Shown piece after piece: positions 46,770 to 57,665 of a DNA stretch of 64,000 nucleotides; positions within the stretch are counted from its first letter, which is position 1, and the number at the start of each line of letters is the position of its first letter. Both the position numbers and the translations under genes were made by a program. A model generated the notes under the pieces. The model was not told the origin of the DNA. It searched no databases and was given only the letters and a program-made list of their open reading frames with translations. The stretch is taken from positions 34,478,899 to 34,542,898 of the forward strand of contig NC_079209.1 in assembly GCF_026745355.1 (NCBI RefSeq), written 5' to 3'. Origin of the DNA: Beta vulgaris subsp. vulgaris. Lineage: Eukaryota; Streptophyta; Magnoliopsida; Caryophyllales; Amaranthaceae.

Positions 46770-46990
46770 AACATCAATATAGTTGCTTCTAATCTGATCA
46801 CTTGTGATAAATATCAAGCAGCTTTTCGAATCTTTACAGTTGTGAAGAAGAATTTGGAGTTAGAATCTCCGAAAGAAAGCCAATTTATTCTGTATTTTTG
46901 ATGCAGAATACTTTCCTCAACATATGACCAATATCTCAGTTTATCAATGAGTTTCATTTCCTAATACTCAAAGTGGAACTTAAATGATGG
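46770..46990 (-). pseudogene. LINE ORF2 fragment inside CACTA-2
   Basis: On the - strand LIDKLRYWSYVEESILHQKY is followed by RINWLSFGDSNSKFFFTTVK, matching the region of plant L1 ORF2 between endonuclease and RT (family pattern W..GD.NT.FFH). Stops follow at both sides. A short scrap. Confidence 0.6.
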
Positions 46991-47096
46991 AGACAAAGCA
47001 TGTGAACTTTTCAGGAAGGGAATAACCAAATAAAAAAGATGCTTGCCTTAAGTTTTGAGTAACCAACTCTCCACCAGGTTTAGGAAAGTGAGAAGT

Positions 47097-47173
47097 TAAA
47101 CTGTTCTAATATTTCTGGAACCAGAGCACCCAGAGCTCGAAGCATAGCCCAGCGAGCATGAAGTATTTCATAG
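47097..47173 (-). pseudogene. Captured exon of a chlorophyll a/b-binding protein gene
   Basis: On the - strand, after acceptor GCTCTGTAG, the frame reads YEILHARWAMLRALGALVPE followed by ILEQ. The pattern ExxHxRWAMLxxxGxxxPE is the signature of the first membrane helix of light-harvesting proteins, with the chlorophyll-ligand Glu and His. Which Lhc member it derives from cannot be told. Only this exon is visible, so it is a fragment. Confidence 0.7.
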
Positions 47174-48414
47174 CTACAGAGCAAAAAAGTTATCATAGAC
47201 ACCATTATCAATAAATTAAAAAATTGACACCGCTTGCTAATCCATTTTAACAGCTTAGTAGAACACCAAAATGCTCAATGTTAACTCATATTCAGATAGT
47301 AGGTTTTCATAAGTTAACGGAAGGTGTTTGTGGTTACTGTAGGTGGCTGACATGGAGGCATACGGCACATAGATAGTTGGTAATATCGTCATGACTTTCC
47401 CATATCAGCCAAACAAGCTTAACATGGTGAACTCAATTAAGCCTATCTCCGTTCTTGATAATAACAAAGTGTGCGAGAATCACTTGCCATAATAAGGAGC
47501 TCTTACCCAACTCTTTCCAGTTTGTCTATATCACTACCTTATATGTTGGTTTCTGCACTAGAAAACTGGAATTGTGCTACTAATGCTTCTAATTAACCAA
47601 AAATTAGAGTAAGCTACTTGTCTAATCCTCCTATGAACCACAAGGTCCACAATCTATTATGTGCGAATTGGTAAGCATTTCGCCTAGTTTAACAAATAAG
47701 GTCATACAGTAGATTACACTCTCGCACCCACCTTACATATCAAAATATACCTGCATAATACTAAGATATTGTCCACAATCGAGTAAAATACGTAAATGTA
47801 AAAACCTTAGCATACTCAAACAAACACTTTCAGATTGAGAAGTGACTAAAAGAACATAACATGACCAACCAACAGCCATGTTATCAAAATTCCCACACCG
47901 TTCATTAAATTCCTTGTCCAAGCGTATGGAGAGGTGATGTTAGTGCACCTCGGCAGCTACACAAGCATATATAAAACCAAATATAACCAAGTTACACTTC
48001 TACATAAGAAACCACTATTATTTTGATACAAAGGCCCTAGAAAAGTAGTCACAATAGCACTCTTCTTTGCAGTAAGGACCTCTGCAACTAATTACTAACG
48101 TAATAATTTCTTAAACTGTCTTAGATGAATGACCGGATGACAAAAGATCAAATACCATCATAATTTACATTACGGGACTGATAAGGCCAGCAAGATAGCA
48201 GTTGTGCATAATGGATAAAGTCTTATAGAGAACATACCAGAATATGTTGGCAGATCACAAGTCAACATTGTACATCTTGTAGATTGCAATACGCCAGAGC
48301 TCAGCATGACAAAGGATAAATGTTTAGAGCTACACAGTAGTTCTCCTACTTGATTTTGCTTTTTAAACCTAAATTGCATTTCATTTTTATACAATTATAA
48401 TCCATAATGTTCAC

Positions 48415-48754
48415 CTTGAACAATCGGCAAAGCAAAAGCTTTATACACACTAGCTTGAGCAGAATCCTCGTAGAATGCTTTGTCAAGGCTGAAACATAGA
48501 TCTCCATCTTTCTCATCCTTCAACAGAAAGCAGGCACATCCAATTTCAGTAAAAAAAATCAACGAAATTAAATGAAAATAAAATTACGATTTGCGATTAG
48601 CATCTCCACTTAATTTTTCTACAGGAAAAGAACATATAACCTTGAAATTGAATGATTTGTTGTCGATGAGATGAATGCTGACGCAAGAGCCGTGATCTCT
48701 TATCTCGCTGGAACTCAAAGGCCTAAATTGAGCACAAACTGTGACATTCGACAT
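48415..48754 (-). pseudogene. Captured kinesin (KIN-1 type) first two exons
   Basis: Exon 1 (48641-48754) starts MSNVTVCAQFRPLSSSEIRD and ends at donor GTTATATG. Exon 2 (48415-48517) follows acceptor TTGAAG and reads DEKDGDLCFSLDKAFYEDSA, then YKAFALPIVQG, to donor GTGAAC. These are the start of a kinesin motor domain, most like plant KIN-1 (first beta strand and FxLDxxF region). The frame is intact across both exons. The nucleotide-binding GQTGAGK part and the rest are absent. Upstream, 48755-49150 looks like the donor gene's 5' leader. Confidence 0.8.
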
Positions 48755-49705
48755 CTTCAATTTGACCTAAGAACCAAAATTGAAGATGAATTTCAAATTA
48801 ATTGAATGAAGAGTAACGATGATCAAAATTCATCATTCAATTCTTCAGTGAATACTTTATGTATTAGGAATACACACGGACATGAAAATTAAGAATTACC
48901 TGTAAATTGTCGGTAACAATGGTGAGTTTGGTTGTCGGTTTTGATTTCCTGGGTAGAACGAAGATTCAAATTTCTATCAATATTATGTTGTCTGCTGGAA
49001 TAAAATTGAGCGCGCGAGGGACGAAATGTTATCGGAGATGATGGCCGGAGATTGAAACAGGAGGTGGAATTCAGAGGTGATGCGAGTGAGGCGTTGGAGG
49101 CGATGATGCGAGTGAGGCGTTGGAGTTCAGTTTACGGTTTCTATTTTACATTTTAAGGATTTAAAGTGTTCCTACTTCCTAATTTCTAGTCAAATAAACC
49201 GTTTTATTATATAATTATTTTGACGATTTTTTTTATTATTAATAATAAAGCATCACATTCTTGTAAAAATAATAATAATAAAATACCACACACTAATTTT
49301 ATAGCAAAGATAACACACTTTAAGATAATTGTTAAGTGATATGTTATCAATACAAGCTAAGATAACAGTTCTTCTGTTAAAGCGTTAAATTTAGATTTTA
49401 CATAACAGTTGCTAAAATAAGAGTTAATTTAAGGGTGTTATCTTTGCTCTTTTTTGTAGTAGTGGTAGAATGCGATAAATTTCGCGCTTTTGTCTATTTT
49501 TATGAGATTTTCATGCATATGTATGCCTATGTTGGGCAAGTTGCACATGTTAGTGCAAAAGAAGTAGAATCACCGTATAAGAAAAGTGTTCATAAGTAAC
49601 ACAAGTGTTTTAAAAATGGGAAAGTGCACGAGGGGCACTACCTTTTCTCAGAAAGTTTTCGAAATGATGAGTTCAACTTTTGAAAGTACGAGGATTTTGT
49701 GTTAA

Positions 49706-49740
49706 GTTTCGGGACGAAACTTCTTTTAAGGGGGGTAGAC
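49706..49740 (+). other. Hairpin plus terminal polypurine tract, Tekay II
   Basis: GTTTCG and CGAAAC form a 6-bp stem, followed by TTCTTTTAAGGGGGGTAGAC directly before the 3' LTR. It is the likely plus-strand primer of reverse transcription. Confidence 0.75.
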
Positions 49741-52250
49741 TGTAATCCCCACAATTTTAAAGAATTTTCATAAATATATTGAAGTATTTATGTAGTTATA
49801 TTTAAATCCAAATGAGTTTGGAGAATGATTTGACTTTTTAAAAGGGTTGACTATTTTAAAAGTCAACTAAAAATATTTTTCATAGCTTAATAAAAATTGT
49901 AATGTTTTAATTAAGCATGTTTTAATAAGAGTTTTAATTATTAAAAGCATATTTGAAAAGAAAGCTTAATGGAATCGAAAGCCCAAAAGTGATAAAAAGG
50001 GAAAGGATTATTTGATGACTAAAGTCCTAATGAGCCCATCTTATTAGTCATCAAAGTTTTATTTATTGAAATCTCTTTTCCTAAGCCCAAAAGGAAAAGC
50101 CTCTATTTAAATATCCTAAAAACCCAAAATTTACCCTACACACTCTATTTCTCTCTCCTCTTTCCACGCGACCTTTCCTTCTCCCTCTCACTCGGCGTTT
50201 TCTTTCTCTCTCTTCTTCTTATTGTGCGTCGTTCATATTTTTCTCTCAAAAGCTTGTTTCTTCTTCGCTAAGTAACGTTTCTTGTTGAACAAGAAATGTC
50301 ACAAATCTTTTCAAGAACCAAGTTAGTGCTGCCACCGGCCCCTTTTTGCTGTCACTGCTGCCGGCGCCCTTCCTTCCTCCTTGTTGTGGTTGTTTTTCTT
50401 TTCTTCTTCTCTAAGATTCCATTAAAGTATTAGTTTTTATATTATTTTATTATTTATTAGCATGTTTATGATTTAAATTATTGTTTTATATGCAATATAT
50501 ATTTCGGCTATCATATATATAAATATAATAAATTTCAGATTTATTATATTAAGTTATTTTCAGTTTTTATTATGAAAGTTATAGTTTTTACGGTTTTTAA
50601 TCACTAGAAACTATATGTATAAAATATAAATCATGAGATTTGGTTAGCATATAATTTTATATGTATTAAATATATTTTCAGAAGATTTATAAAATTTTAT
50701 AAGTGTTGTAATTTCAGAAAATACGTATTTTAAGAGTTTTAAATGATTTTTAATCACTAGAATAGTTGCACTATACTAGGGATTAAAAATAACGAAAGTT
50801 TGATATGTAAAAACGATTTTAAAACACGTTTAAGGGGTTTGGGTCGTTTTTAAAGTTGCTGTAAATTTTTAGTTCAAAGTATTTATTTCATTATTTTATT
50901 TTCTAGGCGGATATTTCGTAGTAGGAGACTTTTAGAGCGTAAAAGTGGCCTACAGATTCGTTTATACAAGGTATGATTTAGAAACATGCTTTAAGGATGT
51001 TTTATTTATTAGTATCATGTATAGGACTCTGTTGTTCATATATATGATTTACTGGAATTGTTTTACATGCTATTTGCCTGTGTGCTACATGTAAACTAGA
51101 AATATTTACGAGTATGAATGTTTGTATGGAAGTTTGATGCAAGCAGATAAGTCCAGTTTATGTATTCATTCGTGAGTGAATTAATGTAAGTAAGATTGAA
51201 TCATGTGTTACATGGATTCTTGAGTATTATTTATTTATCTTATAAGAACCGTGGATCTTATTTGGTAAGTACAAGTTATACCTATATAAAGGTAAAGTTA
51301 TTGTTGACTGAGTCAACAAACAAGTTAGTAAAGTATAAAAGAAGTTAAAGGAGTCTTGATTGATGAGTTGTGATCACTTGTTAATCCAAAGATAAAAAGG
51401 AATTCTGTTATGATTGTGTGATTATTAGTTATGTGCTTGGTTGGTGTCAACACAGGTATTAAAATATATTCAACGTAAAGTGAAACGAGAATAGGTTATA
51501 GACTTTAGACTGGTGCACGTCTAGAGTTGGACACTAAGGGTTGGAGTACATGGTGGTAGCCCATGGCTTTACTAGGATTGGATTAATCACCATTCCTCAT
51601 TAGTTAAAGGTTCCTCGATATCGCAGGTCAATTTTGGAATATGTAGTAGCTCCCATATTTCCTATTTTCAAGTATAGACAACTCGTCCAATAACTAATCC
51701 ATTTAAAGAAATAAATAAAGTTTAGAGTCTAGTTCAGTATGAATCGTCTGCAGATTTTTATATGTGTATATTATTATTTATTCCTGCAAGTTATATTTTT
51801 GTAGTATCATGTTTAGGGTTATGTATGTCTGATATGTAGAACTCAGCTTTGCTGATTACGTGCTTGTCTGTGTTTGTGATCATGGCTTTGCCTATTGATC
51901 CTGTGGTGATCCTTCGGGGGAGCAGAGTTGAGACGACATTGACATTACAGGTTCGAAGATGCATATCATTGGGGAATCTGGAATGGAGAGGCTCTTGTAT
52001 TATTAGAACCATTTAAGTTGTTTTCATAGGAGTTATGTTTTCAGACAATAGTTTTAAGTTGGTTTGTTTTAGTTTCTGACATTGTTTTTGGTTTCATAAG
52101 TTTTAATAAAGTTGAATTTTAATAAGTTGTTTTCCGTTGCAAAATTCTGAGTAAGCCGAAACGTTATCACACGGGCGATAATGCCTGGGTAATTCTCTAA
52201 GGTTATTATAAAAGTGTTTTCTAGAAAAAGAGAATTATCGGGGTGTTACA
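49741..52250 (+). repeat. Tekay II 3' LTR
   Basis: 2,510 bases, TGTAATCCCC to GGTGTTACA, uninterrupted. TATA-like site at 50104-50113. It differs from the 5' LTR by scattered substitutions and one indel of about 45 bases, so the insertion is not very recent. Confidence 0.95.
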
Positions 52251-53812
52251 TTCTCGAGGTGGCTCGTGGCATTGATTGGCGTACTCTCAACCTATGGAAG
52301 CTTATAGGACAATGTTCTTGTCGCTTCAAACTAGGAACTCACTCTTCGCTGGATCTCCAGCTCAACTTAAGCAGGAATCGAAGATAAGTTGTAGACCAGA
52401 AGGAGCGAGCTTTCCAGCTTAGAGCGAGCGTACCCTCAAGACCCTTAGAGCGAGCGCTTTGAGGAGGAGCGGGCACTCCTGTTGTGATTTCGCTCAACTT
52501 CGTTTTCTCCGTCGCGATTTACGGTTTTATTTTTAGTGCCTTATAAAAGCAAAAGGGCGGAGAACGCAAAGGAGGACGGATTCTACTTCATTAGTTTAGT
52601 TTAGTTTTAAACTTGCAAGCGGTTAGTTAGTGAGAGAAACTAGAGAGAGAAGGGGTGACAACTTCAAACTCCTATGGATTTCAACCAATTTATGCACTCT
52701 TATTGAACTTTAAGGGTTAATCTCCACAGTTATTCCTTGTAGTCAGTTAGTTTGTACTCTTTGCACTTGATTTCAATCTAAGTAGTTGTTTATTTTGAGT
52801 TTCTTTAGTTTATCCAATTTCTCTACTTGATTTCTTGTTGCATGTTGATAATTTGTGTTTCTATTTACTCTATGTTGTTTATCATGAGTAGTGATGTAAT
52901 ACTCCTAGGTATGTAAGAAACCTTATCATGAGTAATGATGTAATTCCCCTAGTAGATATTGTCCTCTTTAGCCCCTATCCCGTAAGGATTTGCTTTGGTG
53001 CAAAACCGAAGTCCTATCCAAAAGGCCTCTACAAGGTTGAGGTGTCCACCTCTTAATAAAGAAGGTTTCGTTCTCCTAAACTTTCGATGAGATAACCAAG
53101 GTGCCTAAGATTTTGGCTACAAGTGAGTAGTCCCAATTTAGGGCTTGGGGGTGAAAAACCTCTTTTTGTGACTATGTGTAGTTGATTGGAGCATGTTAAT
53201 CAGATTGTGAATGTGAAAATTGAGTTTTAGTGTGATTTGATTGCGGGTCTCTTTGCTTGATCACCATTGAATCTCTTCTAAGCTATCCTAATAGTAATCG
53301 AGAGGTGAATTTAGGATGTGTAGCTCACTAGACTCGCTTGTCTTGAATCCACTAAGAGCTTAGGTATTTGAGTCAAGATTTTGTGAATTGGATGTACTTA
53401 TGCATGTTAAATTGAGTAATTACCACGAGAATAGGAGTTGATTAGTCTAAAATACTACTAATTTACTTCAGAAGGTGGTTAGTTATTGCATATAGTTTAC
53501 TTTCATCACATTCATACCTTAATTAACTAATTCCCCATTGACTATCTCATATGAACTTAGATTGGGGCCTCATCCCCAATACCTATTTTCATCATATTGT
53601 ATCCTCATTATAACTTAATTGCATATCCTAGTATAATATAACCCTTAATCCTAGTTGTAACCGAGACTCATCATCCGATAGTCTGAAATTTGTGTTCACT
53701 ACCGGTCCTCCCTTGGGTTCGACCCCTTGATTGCCCTTGCTACTTTTTGTGGATTCCGTCGAGGTGTTTTATAATTTATATGTGGAGGAGATCTCTTAGG
53801 CCCTTAACAACA
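52251..53812 (+). repeat. Older LTR, second part
   Basis: It begins with the duplicated TTCTC and continues the LTR started at 20655, giving about 1.74 kb in total. It contains AGCGAGCG-type words (52430-52480) and a stretch with CCCTTGGGTTCGACCCC near 53710, as seen near the ends of many plant Athila/Tat-type LTRs. The right end (..AACAACA, 53812) is a best guess; a SINE adjoins it. No gene is present. Confidence 0.5.
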
Positions 53813-53814
53813 CC

Positions 53815-54045
53815 CTAAGTGCCGCCTTAACCCCACACTAGGGTCCCTATGGTAAGATAAAGGACTCTGCCAGATCGGAATCTTTCGCAGGTTAACCCGT
53901 CTTGGGTTTGTGGGCAGACACTTTGAGAGTGATGGGGATGGTAAGGGGAAAACCTCAACCAAAGTATCCCTAGTAGGGATCAAACCTCCAACCTTTAGGT
54001 TGGAAAGTTCTTTCCTTACCACTAGGCCAAGCTTACCTTGGTAAT
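53815..54045 (-). mobile_element. tRNA-derived SINE
   Basis: On the - strand an A box TGGCCTAGTGG (54019-54029) and a B box GGTTTGATCCC (53976-53986) are 32 bases apart, followed by about 160 bases of unrelated body. This is the structure of a plant tRNA-related SINE. No 3' A tail is clear. The right-hand stretch 54046-54288 holds no gene. Confidence 0.65.
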
Positions 54046-54349
54046 CAATCATTTTGATATGTGATGTTCTTATTGATGTTGTATATGTAAATAATGTGAC
54101 AATAGTATATGATGTTTTTTTTTTAACAATTTTGGCAGTATAATATAAAGTATATGTTACTAGTTTATATAAAATATGAGTAGTATGACATATCCTAATA
54201 GTGTTTGCATCACCTTCAAATCCCCCTACAAGGGATCTCAACTTATCTTTATAAAACAAAGTTTACATAGAAACATGACAACGATATATGTAACACCCCG
54301 ATAATTCTCTCTTTTCATAAATACCTTTATAATATTAGAAAAAGAGTGT

Positions 54350-54610
54350 TTTCTCAACGCCTTTCCTCAATATTCTAGACGGAAAAATGCGTTGAGAAAT
54401 TGATTCTCAACGCTTTGAAAAAGCGTCGAGATTTTAGGCGTGGAGAATTCTCGACGCTTTCTTGCGTTGAGATTCTCAACGCAAAGACGCGTCCAGTATG
54501 ACTTGTGACGCTTTTTTGTGTTGAGTTTCTCAACGCTTTTCTGCGACTTGAAATGTGCGTGACGCTTTTTTGTGTTGGGTTTCTCAACGCTTTTTTGCGT
54601 CGCGCAATAT
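54350..54610. repeat. Left subterminal repeats of CACTA-3
   Basis: About eight copies of TCTCAACGC(T)TTTTTGCG-like words in both directions, some in head-to-tail units of about 60-70 bases (54490-54600). Confidence 0.8.
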
Positions 54611-54746
54611 GCTCTAGACACATTCTAGCGTCAAGATTATTTTACCTTCACAAATAAATTTTTAGAGCCAAAATAACTCTTAACACGAAAAAGTGTCGAG
54701 ATTTTAGCCTAGAAAAAACATCTACAAACAATAGAATGCATAAGTT

Positions 54747-54975
<229 letters not shown>

Positions 54976-55498
54976 CACTATTTAATTGGATATGGATCAA
55001 ATATAATATATTACAATTAAGCGATTTTCCAATAAAAAAAATTGAGGTAGAAATGACCAATATATAATAATATTAATGATTAAATACACACTAAAATATT
55101 CTATTCGATCACAAATAAAATAAGTCAATTAAATAATGTCTACTATCAACTTCTTCAAACCTTACAAAAAAGAGCATAACAAGCATAACAAAAGAGATAT
55201 ATCTTTTACAAGGCCTTTTAAAATCATTAATAGCTTTATGAGTTGTACTAATTTAATGGACGATCCTTGACTTCTTTTCCTTCACCATCACCTTGAACCT
55301 TGAAAAAAAAAACAAAGAATAATGACATAAGTAATCTTAATTATATAATGTGATATATTATATATAGTGAGCGCCAATTATAAAAGATGTAAAAAAGTTA
55401 GTTAATGACAAAAGAAAAGAATATGTAAGTTCACCCTAAGAATCTGCTAAAGAAAAAAATATGAAACCATGAAAAAGTGGGAATATTCAAGGATAGGG

Positions 55499-55816
55499 GT
55501 GGCAAGGTGGGCAGTAGCTAGCAGGGTTGCATCAGTTAGCAGGGTTGGCAGAAAGGGGGAGGGGGCTACAGGGGGCAATACCTAGGAGAGGGGGTGGCAG
55601 TGTGGGCAGTAGCTAGCAGGGTGGCAGGGTGTGGCAGCAGTTAGCAGGTCGGCAGTAGCTAGGGGAGGGGGTGGTAGGGTGGCAGCAGGGTATGGCAGTA
55701 GGTGGAGGGTGGCAGCAGGGGGTGGTAGTAGGTTGGAGGATGACAGCAGGAGGGTGTGACAGTAGTTAGCAAGTTGGCAGTAGCTAGGGGAGGGGGTGGG
55801 GGGTGGCAGTAGGTGG
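55499..55816. repeat. G-rich minisatellite, first block
   Basis: Irregular tandem units built from GGTGGCAG, CAGTAGCTAG and GGGGGTGG words. Very G-rich on the + strand. A second, similar block lies at 57306-57665. Confidence 0.85.
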
Positions 55817-56303
55817 AAGCCAAAACACCATAACTTCATGAGAATCATTGATAGAAACGAGTCACATAACAAAATTCACCAATAAGGCCGCAAGTATTAT
55901 GTTATGATGCACAAGGACATATAAATAACATTATTTAGTTACAAAATCAGCTAATCATGTAAATATTCAAGGATTTACTTATTCATATAAATAATTTGGT
56001 CTCACAGTTATGTTACAATAAACTTCACATTGTTGAAGAGTACATTTATGCAGCAAGTGAATGAGTATTAACTAATAGTTCATTAGCCACCCATTGATTT
56101 ACTCAATGGAAATGAAATTTCAGACGAAAATTTCTTTCACCCCCTGACCCTGAATTTAGGCTGCCTGAATTTAGCAAAAATCAGAATTTCATCTCTCCTC
56201 TCTAATCGCACAACAGCTTGAGTCACCAGTCAATTGTAAAGGCGGCAATTTTATCATCTTCTTTATTGTTCTAAGCTATTTGGTTGTTTAATTAGCTATC
56301 GCA

Positions 56304-56477
56304 ATGGGAAAGAAGAAGTCCGATGAAGCAAGCACAAAAGAAACACCTAAAGCTGGAAAGAAGCTCTTAGTTTCCGGAGCCAACAAAAAATTTATGACAA
56401 CAAGTTTAGCTAGTCTCTTATTTAGCCACTACCCCTGTATGCAAACGATGCAATCAAATGGCCACACTTATACATAG
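56304..56477 (+). pseudogene. Possible captured 5' exon, ABCF-type gene
   Basis: It reads MGKKKSDEASTKETPKAGKK and then diverges, stopping after 57 codons. The first residues are like the start of plant ABCF4/GCN20-type proteins (MGKKKSDE). The stretch before it (56150-56303) looks like a 5' untranslated leader with a CT-rich part. The resemblance is short, so this is tentative. Confidence 0.35.
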
Positions 56478-57130
56478 TGCTGAACTAGAAAACTTATCTA
56501 CTAGACCGAAAACACGACCAACTAGCCTAGTAATAGTCAAAAAGCAATTTTCAGTATCCATAAAATATACTAGATTTTTTTCAACAGCACTAAGATCAAA
56601 CAGTTCTGATACTCAATGAGAAACCCTCGCTTCTATTCTTATTATGGTTCAATAATGTCTACTAGAAACAGATCTTTGTACCACAGCAATGTAACAATTT
56701 ATGTGGCAACAAGCAATCGTCGGATAAATAGCAGTTGCCAAGTATTAACATAACACAAAGGTAACATCTCATAGCAAGGAAGAACCAATTAAAACATTTA
56801 ACAGCACATGAGTGTGGAATGTTTGCAAAACACGCTAGCATGACAATCAAATAAATCAATTGGACACAAGACAAAAAGTTAAATCATAGGAGTGACTAAA
56901 TTTGACACTAAAAATACTATCTTAGCCTCAACAGCAGGATCAATATCAACGTTAGCTTTCACAAAGAGATAGCCAACAACCTTGACAATAACCAACTTCA
57001 TATCATCTACTCTTTAGAGTCCATCATTCCATGAGTTAATAATGTGGCACATCAGATTTTTAGTACTTTCACGAGGTACGTACTGTCACATTGACTTAAG
57101 CAGAACCTACTACCTTGACCTCATAATAGA

Positions 57131-57304
57131 ATGGAATTGAGGCGGGAGGATGATACGATGAAACTAGAGAATAATCGGATGGTTTTGCTGCTTAAGCAAA
57201 AGGAAATGGTGCTAGGTATGCAAACGTCAAAAACATCATTAGAGCGCACTTCCCTTAGCATTGACAGGCTCCAAGGAAGAGATGGAACCAAGAATGAGTC
57301 AAGT
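57131..57304 (+). pseudogene. Lys/Glu-rich coiled-coil-like ORF in CACTA-3
   Basis: MELRREDDTMKLENNRMVLL is followed by LKQKEMVLGMQTSKTSLERT, a charged heptad-like helix similar in style to the tails of plant transposon-encoded or NAM-associated proteins. Downstream the frame runs into the minisatellite and is not meaningful. Function unknown. Confidence 0.25.
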
Positions 57305-57305
57305 G

Positions 57306-57665
57306 TGGGCAGGTTAGTAGATAGGGGTTGCGGAAAGGGGGAGGGGGAGGGGGAGGGGGCAGCAGCTAGCAGGGTGGGCAGAAAGAGGGAGGAGGGCTAC
57401 AGGGGGAGGGCAGTACCTAGGAAAGGGAGTGGCAGTGTGGGCTGTAGCTAGCAGGGTGGCAGCAGTTAGGAGATTGGCAGTAGCTAGGGGAGGGGAGTGG
57501 CAGGGTGGTGGCAGGGTGGCAGCAGGGGGTGGCAGTAGGTGGGGTGGGTGGCAGCAGGGGTGGCAGTAGGTAGGAGGATGACAGCAGGGGGTGGTAGGCT
57601 GTGGGAGGGGGGTCTAAAGGTTGGCGGGGGTGGGGTAACATGGGAAGGGGGGTGGTAGGTGGTGG
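57306..57665. repeat. G-rich minisatellite, second block
   Basis: The same words and order as the first block (AGGGTGGGCAG, GGGCTACAGGGGG, ACCTAGGA, GTGGCAGTGTGGGC, TAGCTAGCAGGGTGGCAG), so the two derive from one duplication. Confidence 0.85.

Larger units (their letters stand above)
43725..49464 (-). mobile_element. CACTA-2: Pack-type element with captured host exons
   Basis: Termini CACTACTACAAAAAAGGGC and TTTTTTGTAGTAGTG, with 3-bp duplication GTA (43722-43724, 49465-49467). Its ends match those of CACTA-1 in reverse orientation, so this is the same family inserted the other way round. It is 5,740 bases. It carries a Ulp1-like 3' end and fragments of a kinesin, a chlorophyll-binding protein, early nodulin 93 and a LINE. 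No transposase is visible, so it needs help in trans. Stretches 45513-46600 and 47180-48400 are mostly intron-like or unrecognised. Confidence 0.93.
20835..52250 (+). mobile_element. Tekay-like chromovirus 'Tekay II' with two nested CACTA elements
   Basis: It is bounded by a perfect 5-bp duplication TTCTC (20830-20834, 52251-52255). Both LTRs start TGTAATCCCC and end CGGGGTGTTACA. Internal order is primer site, acidic ORF, decayed gag, protease remnant, RT, RNase H, integrase, chromodomain, polypurine tracts. The C-terminal chromodomain, long LTR (2.5 kb) and gene order fit the Tekay (Del) clade. Without its CACTA guests the element is about 10.7 kb. It is defective: gag has many stops, the protease active site is gone and pol has one stop. 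Confidence 0.92.
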
